Positions 6,346-14,484 are shown, counted from the first letter of the stretch. The stretch is 14,665 nt of DNA from CAZQYC01 sp043746555 (GCA_043746555.1 JAYTQU010000255.1:1-14665); one strand, 5' to 3'. The notes: generated by a model not told the origin, from the letters alone. A program made the numbers and translations.

Positions 6346-7035
6346 CTAGCGCGACGGCGCTCGCGCTGCTTGGTTCACTGCCAGCAATTGAGCCATCGTC
6401 CCAATGTTATGCCACACGCCGGCAAATAACTCGCCGCTTACGCGCCCTTTGCGCATTGCGTCTAGCCACAGAGGAACAACCGAAAACTTTCCCGGCCGGC
6501 AATCCGCAAACAAGGCCGGCGCCAAAATAGAGATACTTCCGAACGTCAATCGGGTACCGCTGCCGTTACAATCATCGGAAATTCGGCCGCACTCTAGGGA
6601 GAAGTCTCCTTGCGGGTGAAATTCGGGATTCGCGACCATCACCAAATGCGCTAGATCATCGCGAGCGAGTATGGCGCGAGAATCGAGTAATCGATAGTCG
6701 GTCCATAAATCCGCGCTTATCGCCCAAAACGGATCAGAGCCCAACATCGGTAAGGCTTGCAGAATCCCGCCGCCGGTATCGAGCGCGAGCGCGCCTTCGT
6801 CGCTGTACAAGATTTCGACGCCATAGCGACGGCCATCGCCGAGTGCGTCCTTGATTTGATCGCCGAGCCAGGCGATGTTGATAACCACGCGCTCGATGCC
6901 GGCGATTGCCAACCGCTCGACGTGATACTCGATCAACGCTTTGGCCGCGACCGTCGCCAGCGGTTTGGGATGCGCATCGGTAAACGGTCGCATGCGCTCA
7001 CCGCGCCCGGCAGCCAAGATCATCGCCGCCTTCAT
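6346..7035 (-). CDS. murU: MurU, N-acetylmuramate-1-phosphate uridylyltransferase
   Basis: MurU joins UTP to MurNAc-alpha-1-phosphate to give UDP-MurNAc in the peptidoglycan recycling route of Pseudomonas-type bacteria, bypassing de novo synthesis and fosfomycin inhibition. The 229-residue protein has the nucleotidyltransferase signature LAAGRGERMRPFT (7-19) followed by HPKPL, then LDTGGGIL (86-92), and a metal-site Asp109 in the ISADLWTDY segment. MurU of Pseudomonas, from memory, has a Gly before this Asp, so the Ser-Ala-Asp here is a small deviation. WHNIGT near the C-terminus is also typical. The ATG at 7035-7033 overlaps the amgK stop as ATGA, showing tight coupling. The frame stays open upstream, but only inside amgK. 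The family name rests on motifs, length and the adjacent kinase. Confidence 0.88.
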   Translation of the reverse strand: MKAAMILAAGRGERMRPFTDAHPKPLATVAAKALIEYHVERLAIAGIERVVINIAWLGDQIKDALGDGRRYGVEILYSDEGALALDTGGGILQALPMLGSDPFWAISADLWTDYRLLDSRAILARDDLAHLVMVANPEFHPQGDFSLECGRISDDCNGSGTRLTFGSISILAPALFADCRPGKFSVVPLWLDAMRKGRVSGELFAGVWHNIGTMAQLLAVNQAARAPSR

Positions 7036-8078
7036 ACGAGTTTCGTCAGTAACGGTACGATGCGCATGTCGATGAACTGCGCGAGCGATTGCATTTCCGG
7101 ATACGCAGGCAACACCGCGCGAATATAGTTCAGTGTGCGCGGAATATCGTTGAGATAGCCCCGCTTGCCGTCGCGATGCGCAAGTCGCGCAAAGATGCCG
7201 ATGGCTTTGAGATGCCGCTGGACGCCCATCAGATCGAACCAACGAAGGAACTGCGCGTCGTCACCGACATCAAGCCCTGCTTGTCGAGCTCGATCGCGAT
7301 AATCGCACAGCCATGCATGCACGCGCTCAATGGGCCAAGCGATATAGCAATCGCGCAACAGAGAGACCAGATCGTAGGTGATCGGCCCCCACACAGCGTC
7401 CTGAAAATCAAGCACGCCGGGATTAGGTCCATGAATCGCAGAATCTGTCGCCATCAAATTGCGCGAGTGATAGTCGCGATGGACGAACACCCGTGGTTGC
7501 TCAAGCGCCGAGTCGGTCAAGATCGCAAACACGCTAGCGAACAAGCCGCGCTCCGCAGCATCGATCGTTAGACCGAGATGGTTGCCGATAAACCATTTGG
7601 GAAACAATTCCATTTCCCGCTTTAGCAGCGCCGCATCGTAGGCCGGCAATTCGCCAACGCGAGAAGCGCAACCGGTTTGCATTCGCACCAACGTCGTCAA
7701 GGCGTCGCGATACAACAAGTCCGCCGATCTGCCCGTCGACCCGGTTTGCGCGAGTGTCGCAAGATAAGTGCAATGACCTAGATCCGATAGCAACAAAAAG
7801 CCTTCGGCGAGGTTTTGGGCGATAACCTTTGGAGCATTCACACCAGCATCGGCCAGCATTCCCGCGACATTGATATATGGCCGGGAGTCCTCCTTTTCCG
7901 GCGGTGCATCCATCACAATCCATGTTCGCTCGCTCGTTCGCCGGCCGTGACTCGCGCGAAAATAGCGACGAAAACTCGCGTCGGCAGACGCGACAGAGAT
8001 GCGAATATCATTGTGACCGAGCGTCGCCGCGGTCCATTCTGTTAGCCGCTGTAATCGAACATCTGGCATCGTCGTCAA
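7032..8078 (-). CDS. amgK: AmgK, anomeric MurNAc/GlcNAc kinase
   Basis: AmgK phosphorylates the anomeric carbon of MurNAc (and GlcNAc), feeding MurU in the same pathway. The 348-residue protein has the aminoglycoside-phosphotransferase-like kinase fold: N-lobe with SFRRYFR (35-41), catalytic loop HRDYHSRNL (200-208; Asp202 base and Asn207 metal ligand), and the LDFQDA metal motif (Asp224). WGPITYDLVSLLRD follows, as in this family. These motifs alone would fit other small-molecule kinases; the partner murU and the position beside lptD, as in Pseudomonas, decide the name. I chose a TTG start at 8078-8076, three codons before an ATG (8069-8067), because GGAG sits exactly 8 nt upstream of TTG and too far (17 nt) from the ATG. 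Confidence 0.88.
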   Translation of the reverse strand: MTTMPDVRLQRLTEWTAATLGHNDIRISVASADASFRRYFRASHGRRTSERTWIVMDAPPEKEDSRPYINVAGMLADAGVNAPKVIAQNLAEGFLLLSDLGHCTYLATLAQTGSTGRSADLLYRDALTTLVRMQTGCASRVGELPAYDAALLKREMELFPKWFIGNHLGLTIDAAERGLFASVFAILTDSALEQPRVFVHRDYHSRNLMATDSAIHGPNPGVLDFQDAVWGPITYDLVSLLRDCYIAWPIERVHAWLCDYRDRARQAGLDVGDDAQFLRWFDLMGVQRHLKAIGIFARLAHRDGKRGYLNDIPRTLNYIRAVLPAYPEMQSLAQFIDMRIVPLLTKLV

Positions 8079-8086
8079 AGGTTTGG

Positions 8087-8090
8087 CTCC
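8087..8090 (-). promoter_or_regulatory. Ribosome binding site deciding the amgK TTG start
   Basis: GGAG on the minus strand lies 8 nt before TTG (8078) but 17 nt before the next ATG, which supports initiation at the rare TTG codon. Confidence 0.6.
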
Positions 8091-8103
8091 AACAAGAAGC
8101 AGT

Positions 8104-8126
8104 CATTATGCCCATTCTCTATAATG
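8104..8126. promoter_or_regulatory. Facing -10 elements between amgK and lptD
   Basis: CATTAT (8104-8109) and ATAATG (8121-8126) form an inverted repeat with 11 nt between them. The plus strand reads a perfect TATAAT at 8120-8125, and the minus strand reads CATAAT. No good -35 is visible for either. Initiation near 8132 would fall almost on the upstream lptD ATG (8134), which supports the ATG at 8179 as the real start. Confidence 0.4.
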
Positions 8127-8178
8127 TTTCGCGATGCACACAGCGCCACAACTCACAACGCCGACCGAAATTGCAACG

Positions 8179-10578
8179 ATGATTGTGCGAGCGGCGCTGA
8201 TTTTCGTAGCTGGAATGCTGTCGTCGCAGGCAAGTTTTGCCGCCGAGTGCGTTGTGCCACGGCGCTGTGCCGCAGCGTGCGAAGGCCCGGATCCGCGTAC
8301 CAACCCCGAACGCATCGCGCCCGGCGTCGATGTGCCGATCACGGTCTCGGCGAAAGAAACCGAGCGCTTTCCCAATGGCGATTTGCAACTGCGCGATCAT
8401 GTGACTCTCCACCAAGGCGACCGCCAGCTTCGTACTGACGAAATCGATTACCGACAAGCGACCAACGATTTCCACATTCCGGGCCCGGTCGAACTCTCCG
8501 ACAGCAACTTGGTCCTCACGGGCAGTGGTGCGCAAGTCGATCCGGCGGGCGCGGCGCAATTCGACCGCACTACGTTTGCGATTCCCGCACGCACTGGGCA
8601 CGGCTCCGCCGAACATATTCGTCTGTCCCAAGACGGTGAACTGGATTTGCGCGAGGTGAGCTATACCACCTGCCCGACGCCACAGCCCGCGTGGGAATTG
8701 AAAGTGAAACACTTGCACATCGACCGGCGGGCAAGCATCGGCACCGGCTCCGGCGTTCGCGTCGATTTCAAGGGCGTGCCGATCTTGTATCTGCCGTATA
8801 TTTCCTTTCCGGTTGGCAACGAGCCCAAGAGCGGCTTTCTCGCTCCCGAGCCCGGTCAATCTTCGCGAAGCGGCTGGCGCTTGTCTTTGCCGTGGTACTG
8901 GCGCATTTCCGACAAGGAGGACGCCACGTTCACCCCAACCTGGTATAGCTCGCGAGGCGTGGACGTCGGCGGCGAATTTCGTTTCCTGACCGCGACCGGT
9001 AAAGGTCAACTAAACGTCAATTACTTGCCGGACGATCGAGTAACCGCCACCGATCGCACCTTTGTCGAACTCAACGAACGCACCGACCTTACTTCGCGGC
9101 TGCGTTTCACGGCGTCAGGCGTCAACATCGGCGATCAAGCGTGGTTCGAGGACTTCGGTGGCGCAACATATACCAGCATCGTTGCGTTACCGCGCAGCGC
9201 GGAACTCGTCTATCGCGCCGACGAATGGTCGGTGCTGGCTCGCGCGTTGAATTATCAAATCATCGACCCGCGAATCGCACCCGCCGATCGTCCGTTCACG
9301 GTTCTCCCCCAGGTGGTCCTGTACGGCTATTTTCCGGACCGACTGTTTGGCATCACGGCGAGTATCGACGGCGAATTCATCGCCTTTCAGCACGGCATAA
9401 ACGGCAACGCGAGTAACAACGCGTTGCGCCTCGACGTCCAGCCGCAATTACGTTGGCCACTGCGCGGTCATGGAATTTACGTCGAACCGGCAGTTGCGTA
9501 TCGCTACACGTCATATCGAGTGGACAATCCGATATTGCCCACCGGAACTTCTGCATCGACCGGAACATTCAACACCGTCACGCTGTCGCGCGGAGCGCCC
9601 ATCTTCAGTCTCGACAGCGGTCTCACCTTCGAGCGCGAGTTCGGCGTTAACGGCTCGCGGCTGGAAACTTTCGAGCCACGCTTTCTTTACGCTTATGTTC
9701 CCTTCCGCGATCAGAGCGAACTGCCGGTGTTCGACACCGCACCGCCGGATTTCAATCTCATTCATCTTTTCGAGACGGAGCGCTACGTGGGTGCCGACCG
9801 ACTGGGCGATATCAATCACGTTGCGTTGGGTGTCACGAGCCGCGTGCTCGACACGACCGATGGACAGCAGTTTCTGTCGGCGACCGTGGGGGAGTTGTAT
9901 CGCTTCTCTTCGCAGCGCGTCGGCTTGCCGGGCGAACAAGTGGATGGCGCGGGCGCTTCCGATTTAATCGGCGAATTAGACCTCTCGGCGGTCCGCAATT
10001 GGAACATGCACCTCGGCTTTCAGTGGGATCCCAATGCGCAACGCGATGAACGTACCGAATTGGGCCTTCAATATCGGCCCGGCGCGGGCAAAGTGGTGAA
10101 CGTCGGATATCGTTATCGACGCCACAATTCGTTGGCTAGCACAATAACGAGTAGTTCGACCGCTGTCTCGAGTTCCACTGTTTCAAGTTCCACCGTCTCC
10201 GCCACCGCCGGCCCTGTGCCCGACGGTTTGCAACAGATCGACACTTCCGCGGCCTGGCCGATCGGCAATGCCTGGAGCGTGTACGGACGCCTCGTCTACT
10301 CGCTCAAGGACAGCTCCGCCATCGAGCGCATGGGCGGATTCGAATATCGTTCCTGTTGCTGGGGCGTGCGACTCTTGGCGCGCCGCTCGGTCAGCAGCCT
10401 TACAGGGACATCGGATTGGGAAATCAAGGCGCAATTGGAACTCACGGGATTGTCCAATGTCGGAAACCCCGTCGATGCTTTCCTCGCGCAGTCGATTCAG
10501 GGATACTCCTCCGCTCGCAACGATTTCAGCAGCACGCCCGTCTCGCAGCCCCAGACTCAAATCCAGACCCAGCCCTAA
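8179..10578 (+). CDS. lptD: LptD, LPS-assembly outer-membrane protein
   Basis: LptD forms with LptE the outer-membrane translocon that places lipopolysaccharide in the outer leaflet. From the ATG at 8179 the protein has 799 residues: signal peptide 1-21 (MIVRAALIF...SQASFA), an OstA jellyroll domain (about 35-160, with LRDHVTLHQGDRQLRTDEIDYR), then a large beta barrel starting near the GVPILYLPYISFPVG segment. The cysteines that form the LptD disulfides are there: an N-terminal group (24, 30, 34), Cys165 in SYTTCP, and the pair Cys726-Cys727 in YRSCCWGVRL, almost the same position as in E. coli (724-725). A low-complexity Ser/Thr/Val repeat interrupts the barrel at 658-677. An upstream ATG at 8134 would add 15 residues, but it lies 2 nt from the expected transcript start. 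surA follows after 8 nt. Confidence 0.95.
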   Translation: MIVRAALIFVAGMLSSQASFAAECVVPRRCAAACEGPDPRTNPERIAPGVDVPITVSAKETERFPNGDLQLRDHVTLHQGDRQLRTDEIDYRQATNDFHIPGPVELSDSNLVLTGSGAQVDPAGAAQFDRTTFAIPARTGHGSAEHIRLSQDGELDLREVSYTTCPTPQPAWELKVKHLHIDRRASIGTGSGVRVDFKGVPILYLPYISFPVGNEPKSGFLAPEPGQSSRSGWRLSLPWYWRISDKEDATFTPTWYSSRGVDVGGEFRFLTATGKGQLNVNYLPDDRVTATDRTFVELNERTDLTSRLRFTASGVNIGDQAWFEDFGGATYTSIVALPRSAELVYRADEWSVLARALNYQIIDPRIAPADRPFTVLPQVVLYGYFPDRLFGITASIDGEFIAFQHGINGNASNNALRLDVQPQLRWPLRGHGIYVEPAVAYRYTSYRVDNPILPTGTSASTGTFNTVTLSRGAPIFSLDSGLTFEREFGVNGSRLETFEPRFLYAYVPFRDQSELPVFDTAPPDFNLIHLFETERYVGADRLGDINHVALGVTSRVLDTTDGQQFLSATVGELYRFSSQRVGLPGEQVDGAGASDLIGELDLSAVRNWNMHLGFQWDPNAQRDERTELGLQYRPGAGKVVNVGYRYRRHNSLASTITSSSTAVSSSTVSSSTVSATAGPVPDGLQQIDTSAAWPIGNAWSVYGRLVYSLKDSSAIERMGGFEYRSCCWGVRLLARRSVSSLTGTSDWEIKAQLELTGLSNVGNPVDAFLAQSIQGYSSARNDFSSTPVSQPQTQIQTQP
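10150..10209 (+). repeat. VSSST pentapeptide repeat within lptD
   Basis: The 15-bp units TCTCGAGTTCCACTG and TTTCAAGTTCCACCG are adjacent, with diverged flanking copies. The protein reads SSSTA, VSSST, VSSST, VSATA. It lies in the loop between the YRYR strand and the AAWPI strand of the barrel, and keeps the frame. Confidence 0.85.
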
Positions 10579-10586
10579 GCTAGATC

Positions 10587-11915
10587 ATGACCCCAGCACC
10601 AATCTCTCGCCTTCTAACCATACTTAGCGGTCTTGCTTTACTAGCGCTTGCGAGCGGGACCAGTTTTGCGCAGACGCGCGAGTTGTCGAGCCGCGGCGAA
10701 CTTCTGGATCGCGTTGCCGCGGTGGTCGGCGACGGAGTTATCTTGCAGAGCCAGCTCGACGCCGAAACCGAACGCATCGTGGCGCGACTGCGCGAACGAA
10801 AGACCGAACTGCCGCCGCGCGGCGTTTTGCGTCAGCAAGTATTGGAACGTCTGATCGTGCAGGAAATACAAATGCAAAGAGCCGATCGAGTCGGCATTAA
10901 AGTCTCCGATGAAATGCTGAACAGCTCACTCGAAGAAATCGCGCAACGCAACAAAATTCAGTTCAGCCAATTGCCGCAGACGCTGGCCGCGCAAGGTATC
11001 GACTATCGCGATTTTCGCGACGAAATGCGCCGCGATCTTACCATGCAAATGCTGCGGCAACGCGACGTGATTTCGCACATCAACGTCTCGCCGCGCGAAC
11101 TCGAACAATTTCTCGCGCGTCAGGAAAAATTGCCGGACCAAAACGCGCAATACAATCTGTCGCATATTTTGGTGACCGTCCCGACAGCTGCGAGTACCGA
11201 ACAGGTAGCAGCCCGCGAAGCGCGCGCTCGCGAAGCCTACAAAAAAATTGAGAGCGGCACCGACTTCGCGCAAGTGGCGGTGGCCTACTCCGACAGCTCG
11301 ACCAACATTGAAGGCGGCGCGCTCGGCTGGCGCAAAGGCGCAGAACTGCCGTCGATTGTCGCCGAATTGATTCCGACCATGAAGCAGGGCGATGTCACAC
11401 AGCCGATTCGCACGCCGAGCGGATTTCATATTTTCAAACTCAACGACATCCGCGGTGGCGAGCAACAGGCCGTCGTATCGCAAGTTCACGCGCGACACAT
11501 TCTGTTGCGCACGAACGATCTGGAAGACGACAGCACCGTGAAACAGCGGCTGGAAAAAATTCGCGATCGCATCGTGAACGGCAAAGAGGATTTTGCGGCA
11601 ATCGCCGCCGTTACCTCGCAAGACCCAGGTTCCGCGACGGAAGGCGGCGATTTGGGATGGGCGGGTCCCGGGACGTTTGATCCGGAGTTCGAGAAGCAAC
11701 TCGATGCGCTCAACGAAAACGAGATCACACAGCCGTTCAAAACGAAATTCGGTTGGCACATAGTGCAGCTACTCGGCCGTCGCGTACACGACGCAACCGA
11801 CGATGTGCGTCGGCAACGCGCCTACGCTGCGCTTCGCGACGCCAAAGCCGAAGAAGAAACGGAGTTGTGGATCCGTCGGTTACGCAACGATGCCTTCGTC
11901 GAGATTCGTCTCTAG
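10587..11915 (+). CDS. surA: SurA, periplasmic chaperone and peptidyl-prolyl isomerase
   Basis: SurA escorts unfolded outer-membrane proteins, including LptD, across the periplasm to the BAM complex. The 442-residue protein has a signal peptide (cleavage after TSFA, residue 28), the N-terminal chaperone domain opening with LLDRVAAVVGDGVILQSQLDAE, two parvulin domains (about 187-290, with NLSHILV, GALGWRKGAELP and SGFHIFKL; and about 297-400, with ARHILL, GGDLGWAGPG and FGWHIVQL), and the short C-terminal chaperone helix. Length agrees with the E. coli protein (428). The ATG is 8 nt after the lptD stop and has no clear Shine-Dalgarno sequence, so it is probably coupled to lptD translation. The order lptD-surA-pdxA-rsmA matches E. 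coli. Confidence 0.96.
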   Translation: MTPAPISRLLTILSGLALLALASGTSFAQTRELSSRGELLDRVAAVVGDGVILQSQLDAETERIVARLRERKTELPPRGVLRQQVLERLIVQEIQMQRADRVGIKVSDEMLNSSLEEIAQRNKIQFSQLPQTLAAQGIDYRDFRDEMRRDLTMQMLRQRDVISHINVSPRELEQFLARQEKLPDQNAQYNLSHILVTVPTAASTEQVAAREARAREAYKKIESGTDFAQVAVAYSDSSTNIEGGALGWRKGAELPSIVAELIPTMKQGDVTQPIRTPSGFHIFKLNDIRGGEQQAVVSQVHARHILLRTNDLEDDSTVKQRLEKIRDRIVNGKEDFAAIAAVTSQDPGSATEGGDLGWAGPGTFDPEFEKQLDALNENEITQPFKTKFGWHIVQLLGRRVHDATDDVRRQRAYAALRDAKAEEETELWIRRLRNDAFVEIRL

Positions 11916-11935
11916 CTACTCAGCTAGCTACTCAG
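11912..11935 (+). repeat. 12-bp tandem duplication over the surA stop codon
   Basis: CTAGCTACTCAG occurs at 11912-11923 and 11924-11935 without mismatch. The first copy includes the surA stop TAG (11913-11915), so the duplication leaves the protein unchanged. Confidence 0.9.
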
Positions 11936-12016
11936 AGTGACAGGCAGTGACGTGGCGGATCGACTGCTCTCACTTGTCCCGTCACCGCCGGTAGTCGAAA
12001 CCTGTAATCTGTCGCC

Positions 12017-13006
12017 ATGGTCGGCTCTCTTCCGCGTATCGTTCTCACGTCCGGCGAACCCGCCGGCATCGGTCCGGATTTATGTATAGAGATAGCTGCG
12101 CGGTCGTTACCCTGTGAATTGATTGTCGTCGGTGACCGCCGAGTTCTGGGCGCGCGTGCGCGACAACTCGGCAAGGAACTCGCGATACGCGACTTCTCAC
12201 TTGGCCAGTCACTTGCTGAGGCGCACGCGCCGAACACGCTCACCATTGTGCACGTGCCAACCGCTGCTTCTGTTGTACCGGGACGGCTCGACGCAAAAAA
12301 TGCGCACTATGTTCTTGCGATGCTCGATGCGGCAATCGATGGCTGTATGCGCGCCGAATTCGCGGCAATGGTCACGGCGCCTGTGCAGAAAAGCGTCATC
12401 AATGACGCCGGCATCGCTTTTTCCGGTCACACCGAATATCTCGCGGAGCATACTCAAACGCCGCTGCCGGTCATGATGTTGGTGGCAGGCGGTTTACGGG
12501 TTGCGTTGGCGACAACGCATCTTTCTCTGGCGCAAATTCCCTTTGCGATCACTCGCCAAACACTCATCGACATCGTGACCATTTTGGATCGCGATTTGCG
12601 ACAACGATTCGATATCGCCGCGCCGCGCATATTGGTTTGCGGACTCAACCCTCACGCCGGCGAATCCGGACATTTAGGTCGCGAAGAAATCGACGTTATC
12701 GCACCCGCCATGAACGAATTGCGCGCGCAAGGATTGAAAATTATCGGTCCCGTTCCGGCCGACACGGCGTTTACGCCGCGCATGCTGGCGCAGTGCGATG
12801 TAGTGCTCGCGATGTATCACGATCAAGGATTACCGGTACTCAAGTACGCCGGCTTTGGTCACGCCGTCAATGTCACACTCGGACTGCCGATCATCCGCAC
12901 GTCGGTGGATCATGGAACAGCGCTCGACTTGGCGGGATCGGGCAAAGCGGACGCCGGAAGTTTGCTCGCGGCCGTAGAGATGGCGATTGAGTTGGTCGCC
13001 AAGTAG
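12017..13006 (+). CDS. pdxA: PdxA, 4-hydroxythreonine-4-phosphate dehydrogenase
   Basis: PdxA oxidises 4-phosphohydroxy-L-threonine with NAD(P), in the DXP-dependent route to pyridoxal phosphate. The 329-residue protein shows GEPAGIGPDL (13-22), SGHTEYLAE (136-144), and the three metal-binding histidines: His168 (TTHLSL), His213 (NPHAGE) and His268 (YHDQGL), matching 166, 211 and 266 of E. coli. The RTSVDHGTALDLAG segment (294-307) completes the active site. Length is normal. There is a 101-nt gap after surA, containing the surA stop duplication, and the start lacks a strong ribosome binding site. rsmA follows after 66 nt, so the genes are likely co-transcribed. Confidence 0.96.
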   Translation: MVGSLPRIVLTSGEPAGIGPDLCIEIAARSLPCELIVVGDRRVLGARARQLGKELAIRDFSLGQSLAEAHAPNTLTIVHVPTAASVVPGRLDAKNAHYVLAMLDAAIDGCMRAEFAAMVTAPVQKSVINDAGIAFSGHTEYLAEHTQTPLPVMMLVAGGLRVALATTHLSLAQIPFAITRQTLIDIVTILDRDLRQRFDIAAPRILVCGLNPHAGESGHLGREEIDVIAPAMNELRAQGLKIIGPVPADTAFTPRMLAQCDVVLAMYHDQGLPVLKYAGFGHAVNVTLGLPIIRTSVDHGTALDLAGSGKADAGSLLAAVEMAIELVAK

Positions 13007-13072
13007 CTGCGTACAGCGGGGGCGCTAGTGCTTCCGCGCCCATCACACAGCGCTTGCATTTAGTACTCCCCA

Positions 13073-13853
13073 ATGTTTCCACGCAAAAGATTCGGTCAAC
13101 ATTTTCTACATGAGCGCAGCGTCATCGATCGCATTGTCGCCGCTATTGATCCGCAACCGGGCGAACGCATTGTGGAAATCGGCCCCGGTCTCGGCGCAAT
13201 CACGATTCCCCTCCTTACGCGCCACGGCGAACTAGATGCGATTGAAATAGATCGCGATGCAATTCGCGAATTGCGCGTAGCGGCAACCGGCTTGGGCGCG
13301 TTACACGTTCACGAAGGAGACGCGTTGCAATTCGATTTGCACACACTCAAAGCGGGCGACCGCGAGCTGCGCGTCGTGGGTAATCTTCCGTACAATATCT
13401 CCACACCGCTGTTGTTTCGCTTGATCGAACAAATCGATTGCATTCGCGACATGCACTTCATGCTGCAAAGGGAAGTGGTGCAGCGCATGGCGGCCGCTCC
13501 CGGCGACGATGCTTACGGACGTCTGACACATGCTCGCGCCGCACGTTAAAGTCGAATCGTTATTCGACATCGGTCCCGGCGCGTTTCGTCCGCCGCCAAA
13601 AGTAACCTCGGCGTTTTTTCGCTTGCGACCGCATGCCACGCCGCCTTTCGCGATCAGCAATTACAGCAGTTACGCTCGTGTTGTCGCCTCGGCCTTTGCC
13701 CAACGCCGCAAGACCTTGCGCAATGCCTTGAAGCAGTTATTGACCGAACCGCAAATCCGCGCGGCCGGAATCGACCCGGGATTGCGCGCCGAAGTGATCG
13801 CACCCGAACAATACGCTGCATTGGCGGCGATCTATGCTTCGACAATAGAGTGA
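13073..13853 (+). pseudogene. rsmA: RsmA (KsgA), 16S rRNA dimethyladenosine transferase, frameshifted
   Basis: RsmA dimethylates A1518 and A1519 near the 3' end of 16S rRNA during small-subunit assembly; loss gives kasugamycin resistance in E. coli. The first frame (13073-13549) encodes the Rossmann domain with RKRFGQHFL (4-12), VEIGPGLGAIT (34-44), the NLPYN catalytic motif (104-108) and HFMLQREVV, then leaves the family sequence after AYGRLT (residue 152) and stops at TAA 13547-13549. The second frame continues exactly where E. coli RsmA goes on: MLAPHV, GAFRPPPKVTSAF, FAQRRKTLRNALK. Aligned from memory against E. coli, the codon for a conserved Val between Thr152 and Met is reduced to a single C (13529), as if two bases were lost. 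The gene is therefore broken, the sequence has an error, or the second part starts separately at the ATG at 13530. Both halves look intact, so any mutation is recent. Confidence 0.88.
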
Positions 13854-13935
13854 CGAGTTAAGCGCATCACTCTGGACGCCGCGGCCAAATAGCGCCAAGA
13901 TCGCGGAATGCACCATGGGCACAGCGGGGATTCCG

Positions 13936-14370
13936 ATGAGCGCTTATAAAAAAATACTGTTGGTAGTCGACCTCTCCGAAAACAGCGATCTCATCGGCGA
14001 ACGCGCCAAGGCGGTTGCCACATGCGATCAAGGCCGGATCACATTGCTCCATGTCGTCGAATATGTGCCGCTCGAACCGATGGGCGAAACCTTGATGCCG
14101 GCGGTGCAAATCGAAAGCGAACTCGTGCAGCGCGCGAAAACCAAATTGACCGAACTCGCGGATCGACTCGAACTCGGCGGTTGCGAACAGCTGGTTGAAA
14201 CGGGGAGCATCAAGGCCGAAATCATTCGTGTCGCACAAGAACATCAAGTCGATCTCATCGTGCTCGGCAGCCGCGAACGCCACGGCATCGCAATCATGGT
14301 GAATTTCACCGAAGACACGGTGCTACACCAAGCGCCCTGTGACGTGCTTGCAGTACGACTCGGCAAGTAG
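13936..14370 (+). CDS. Universal stress protein, UspA family
   Basis: A 144-residue single-domain Usp beginning YKKILLVVDLSENSDLI, with the LLHVVEYV strand and the DLIVLGSRERHG and QAPCDVLAVRL C-terminal segments. The ATP-binding pattern of many family members (G-2x-G-9x-G-S/T) is not complete: the second Gly is Glu and the last Gly is Phe. It therefore resembles the non-ATP-binding UspA type. Its function is unknown beyond a general stress or survival role. I start at the ATG 13936, preceded by GGGGA and close to the conserved first strand; an in-frame ATG at 13915 would add 7 unremarkable residues. It lies between rsmA and apaG, which are neighbours in E. coli, so it appears to be an insertion into the classic block. 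Confidence 0.88.
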   Translation: MSAYKKILLVVDLSENSDLIGERAKAVATCDQGRITLLHVVEYVPLEPMGETLMPAVQIESELVQRAKTKLTELADRLELGGCEQLVETGSIKAEIIRVAQEHQVDLIVLGSRERHGIAIMVNFTEDTVLHQAPCDVLAVRLGK

Positions 14371-14376
14371 CAAGTA
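14363..14376 (+). repeat. 7-bp tandem duplication over the usp stop codon
   Basis: GCAAGTA occurs at 14363-14369 and 14370-14376; the usp stop TAG (14368-14370) spans the junction. Short enough to be chance, but it resembles the surA case. Confidence 0.55.
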
Positions 14377-14445
14377 ACTGGCCGCGTTATGTTGGACGGC
14401 AGTCGGCCGGCATCGATAATCAACCAGCGGACCAGTGTCGCGCCT

Positions 14446-14454
14446 TGCTAGAAT
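14446..14454 (+). promoter_or_regulatory. Probable extended -10 promoter of apaG
   Basis: TGCTAGAAT is an extended -10 (TG-n-TAGAAT). The -35 position (about 14426-14431) is poor, as is common with extended -10 promoters. Initiation near 14461 would give a leader of about 24 nt before the apaG start. It suggests apaG is not only read from the upstream operon. Confidence 0.5.
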
Positions 14455-14484
14455 GCGCGCAGTTCTTTTCGAACTTGGCCGCCA

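Noticed and set aside
7036..7242. Upstream extension of murU to 298 residues
   Set aside because: The conserved nucleotidyltransferase start MKAAMILAAG is at 7035, overlapping the amgK stop as ATGA. The extension lies inside amgK and is unlike MurU.
8119..9009. Long minus-strand open frame (296 codons) opposite lptD
   Set aside because: It is antisense to an unmistakable LptD coding region, has no family motifs, and reflects GC-rich codon bias.
10926..11759. Minus-strand open frame (277 codons) opposite surA
   Set aside because: A shadow of SurA; its Arg/Phe-rich translation has no recognisable domain.
13018..13041. GGGCGC/GCGCCC hairpin between pdxA and rsmA as a terminator
   Set aside because: A 6-bp stem with a 10-nt loop but no T tract, in the middle of a usually co-transcribed gene block.
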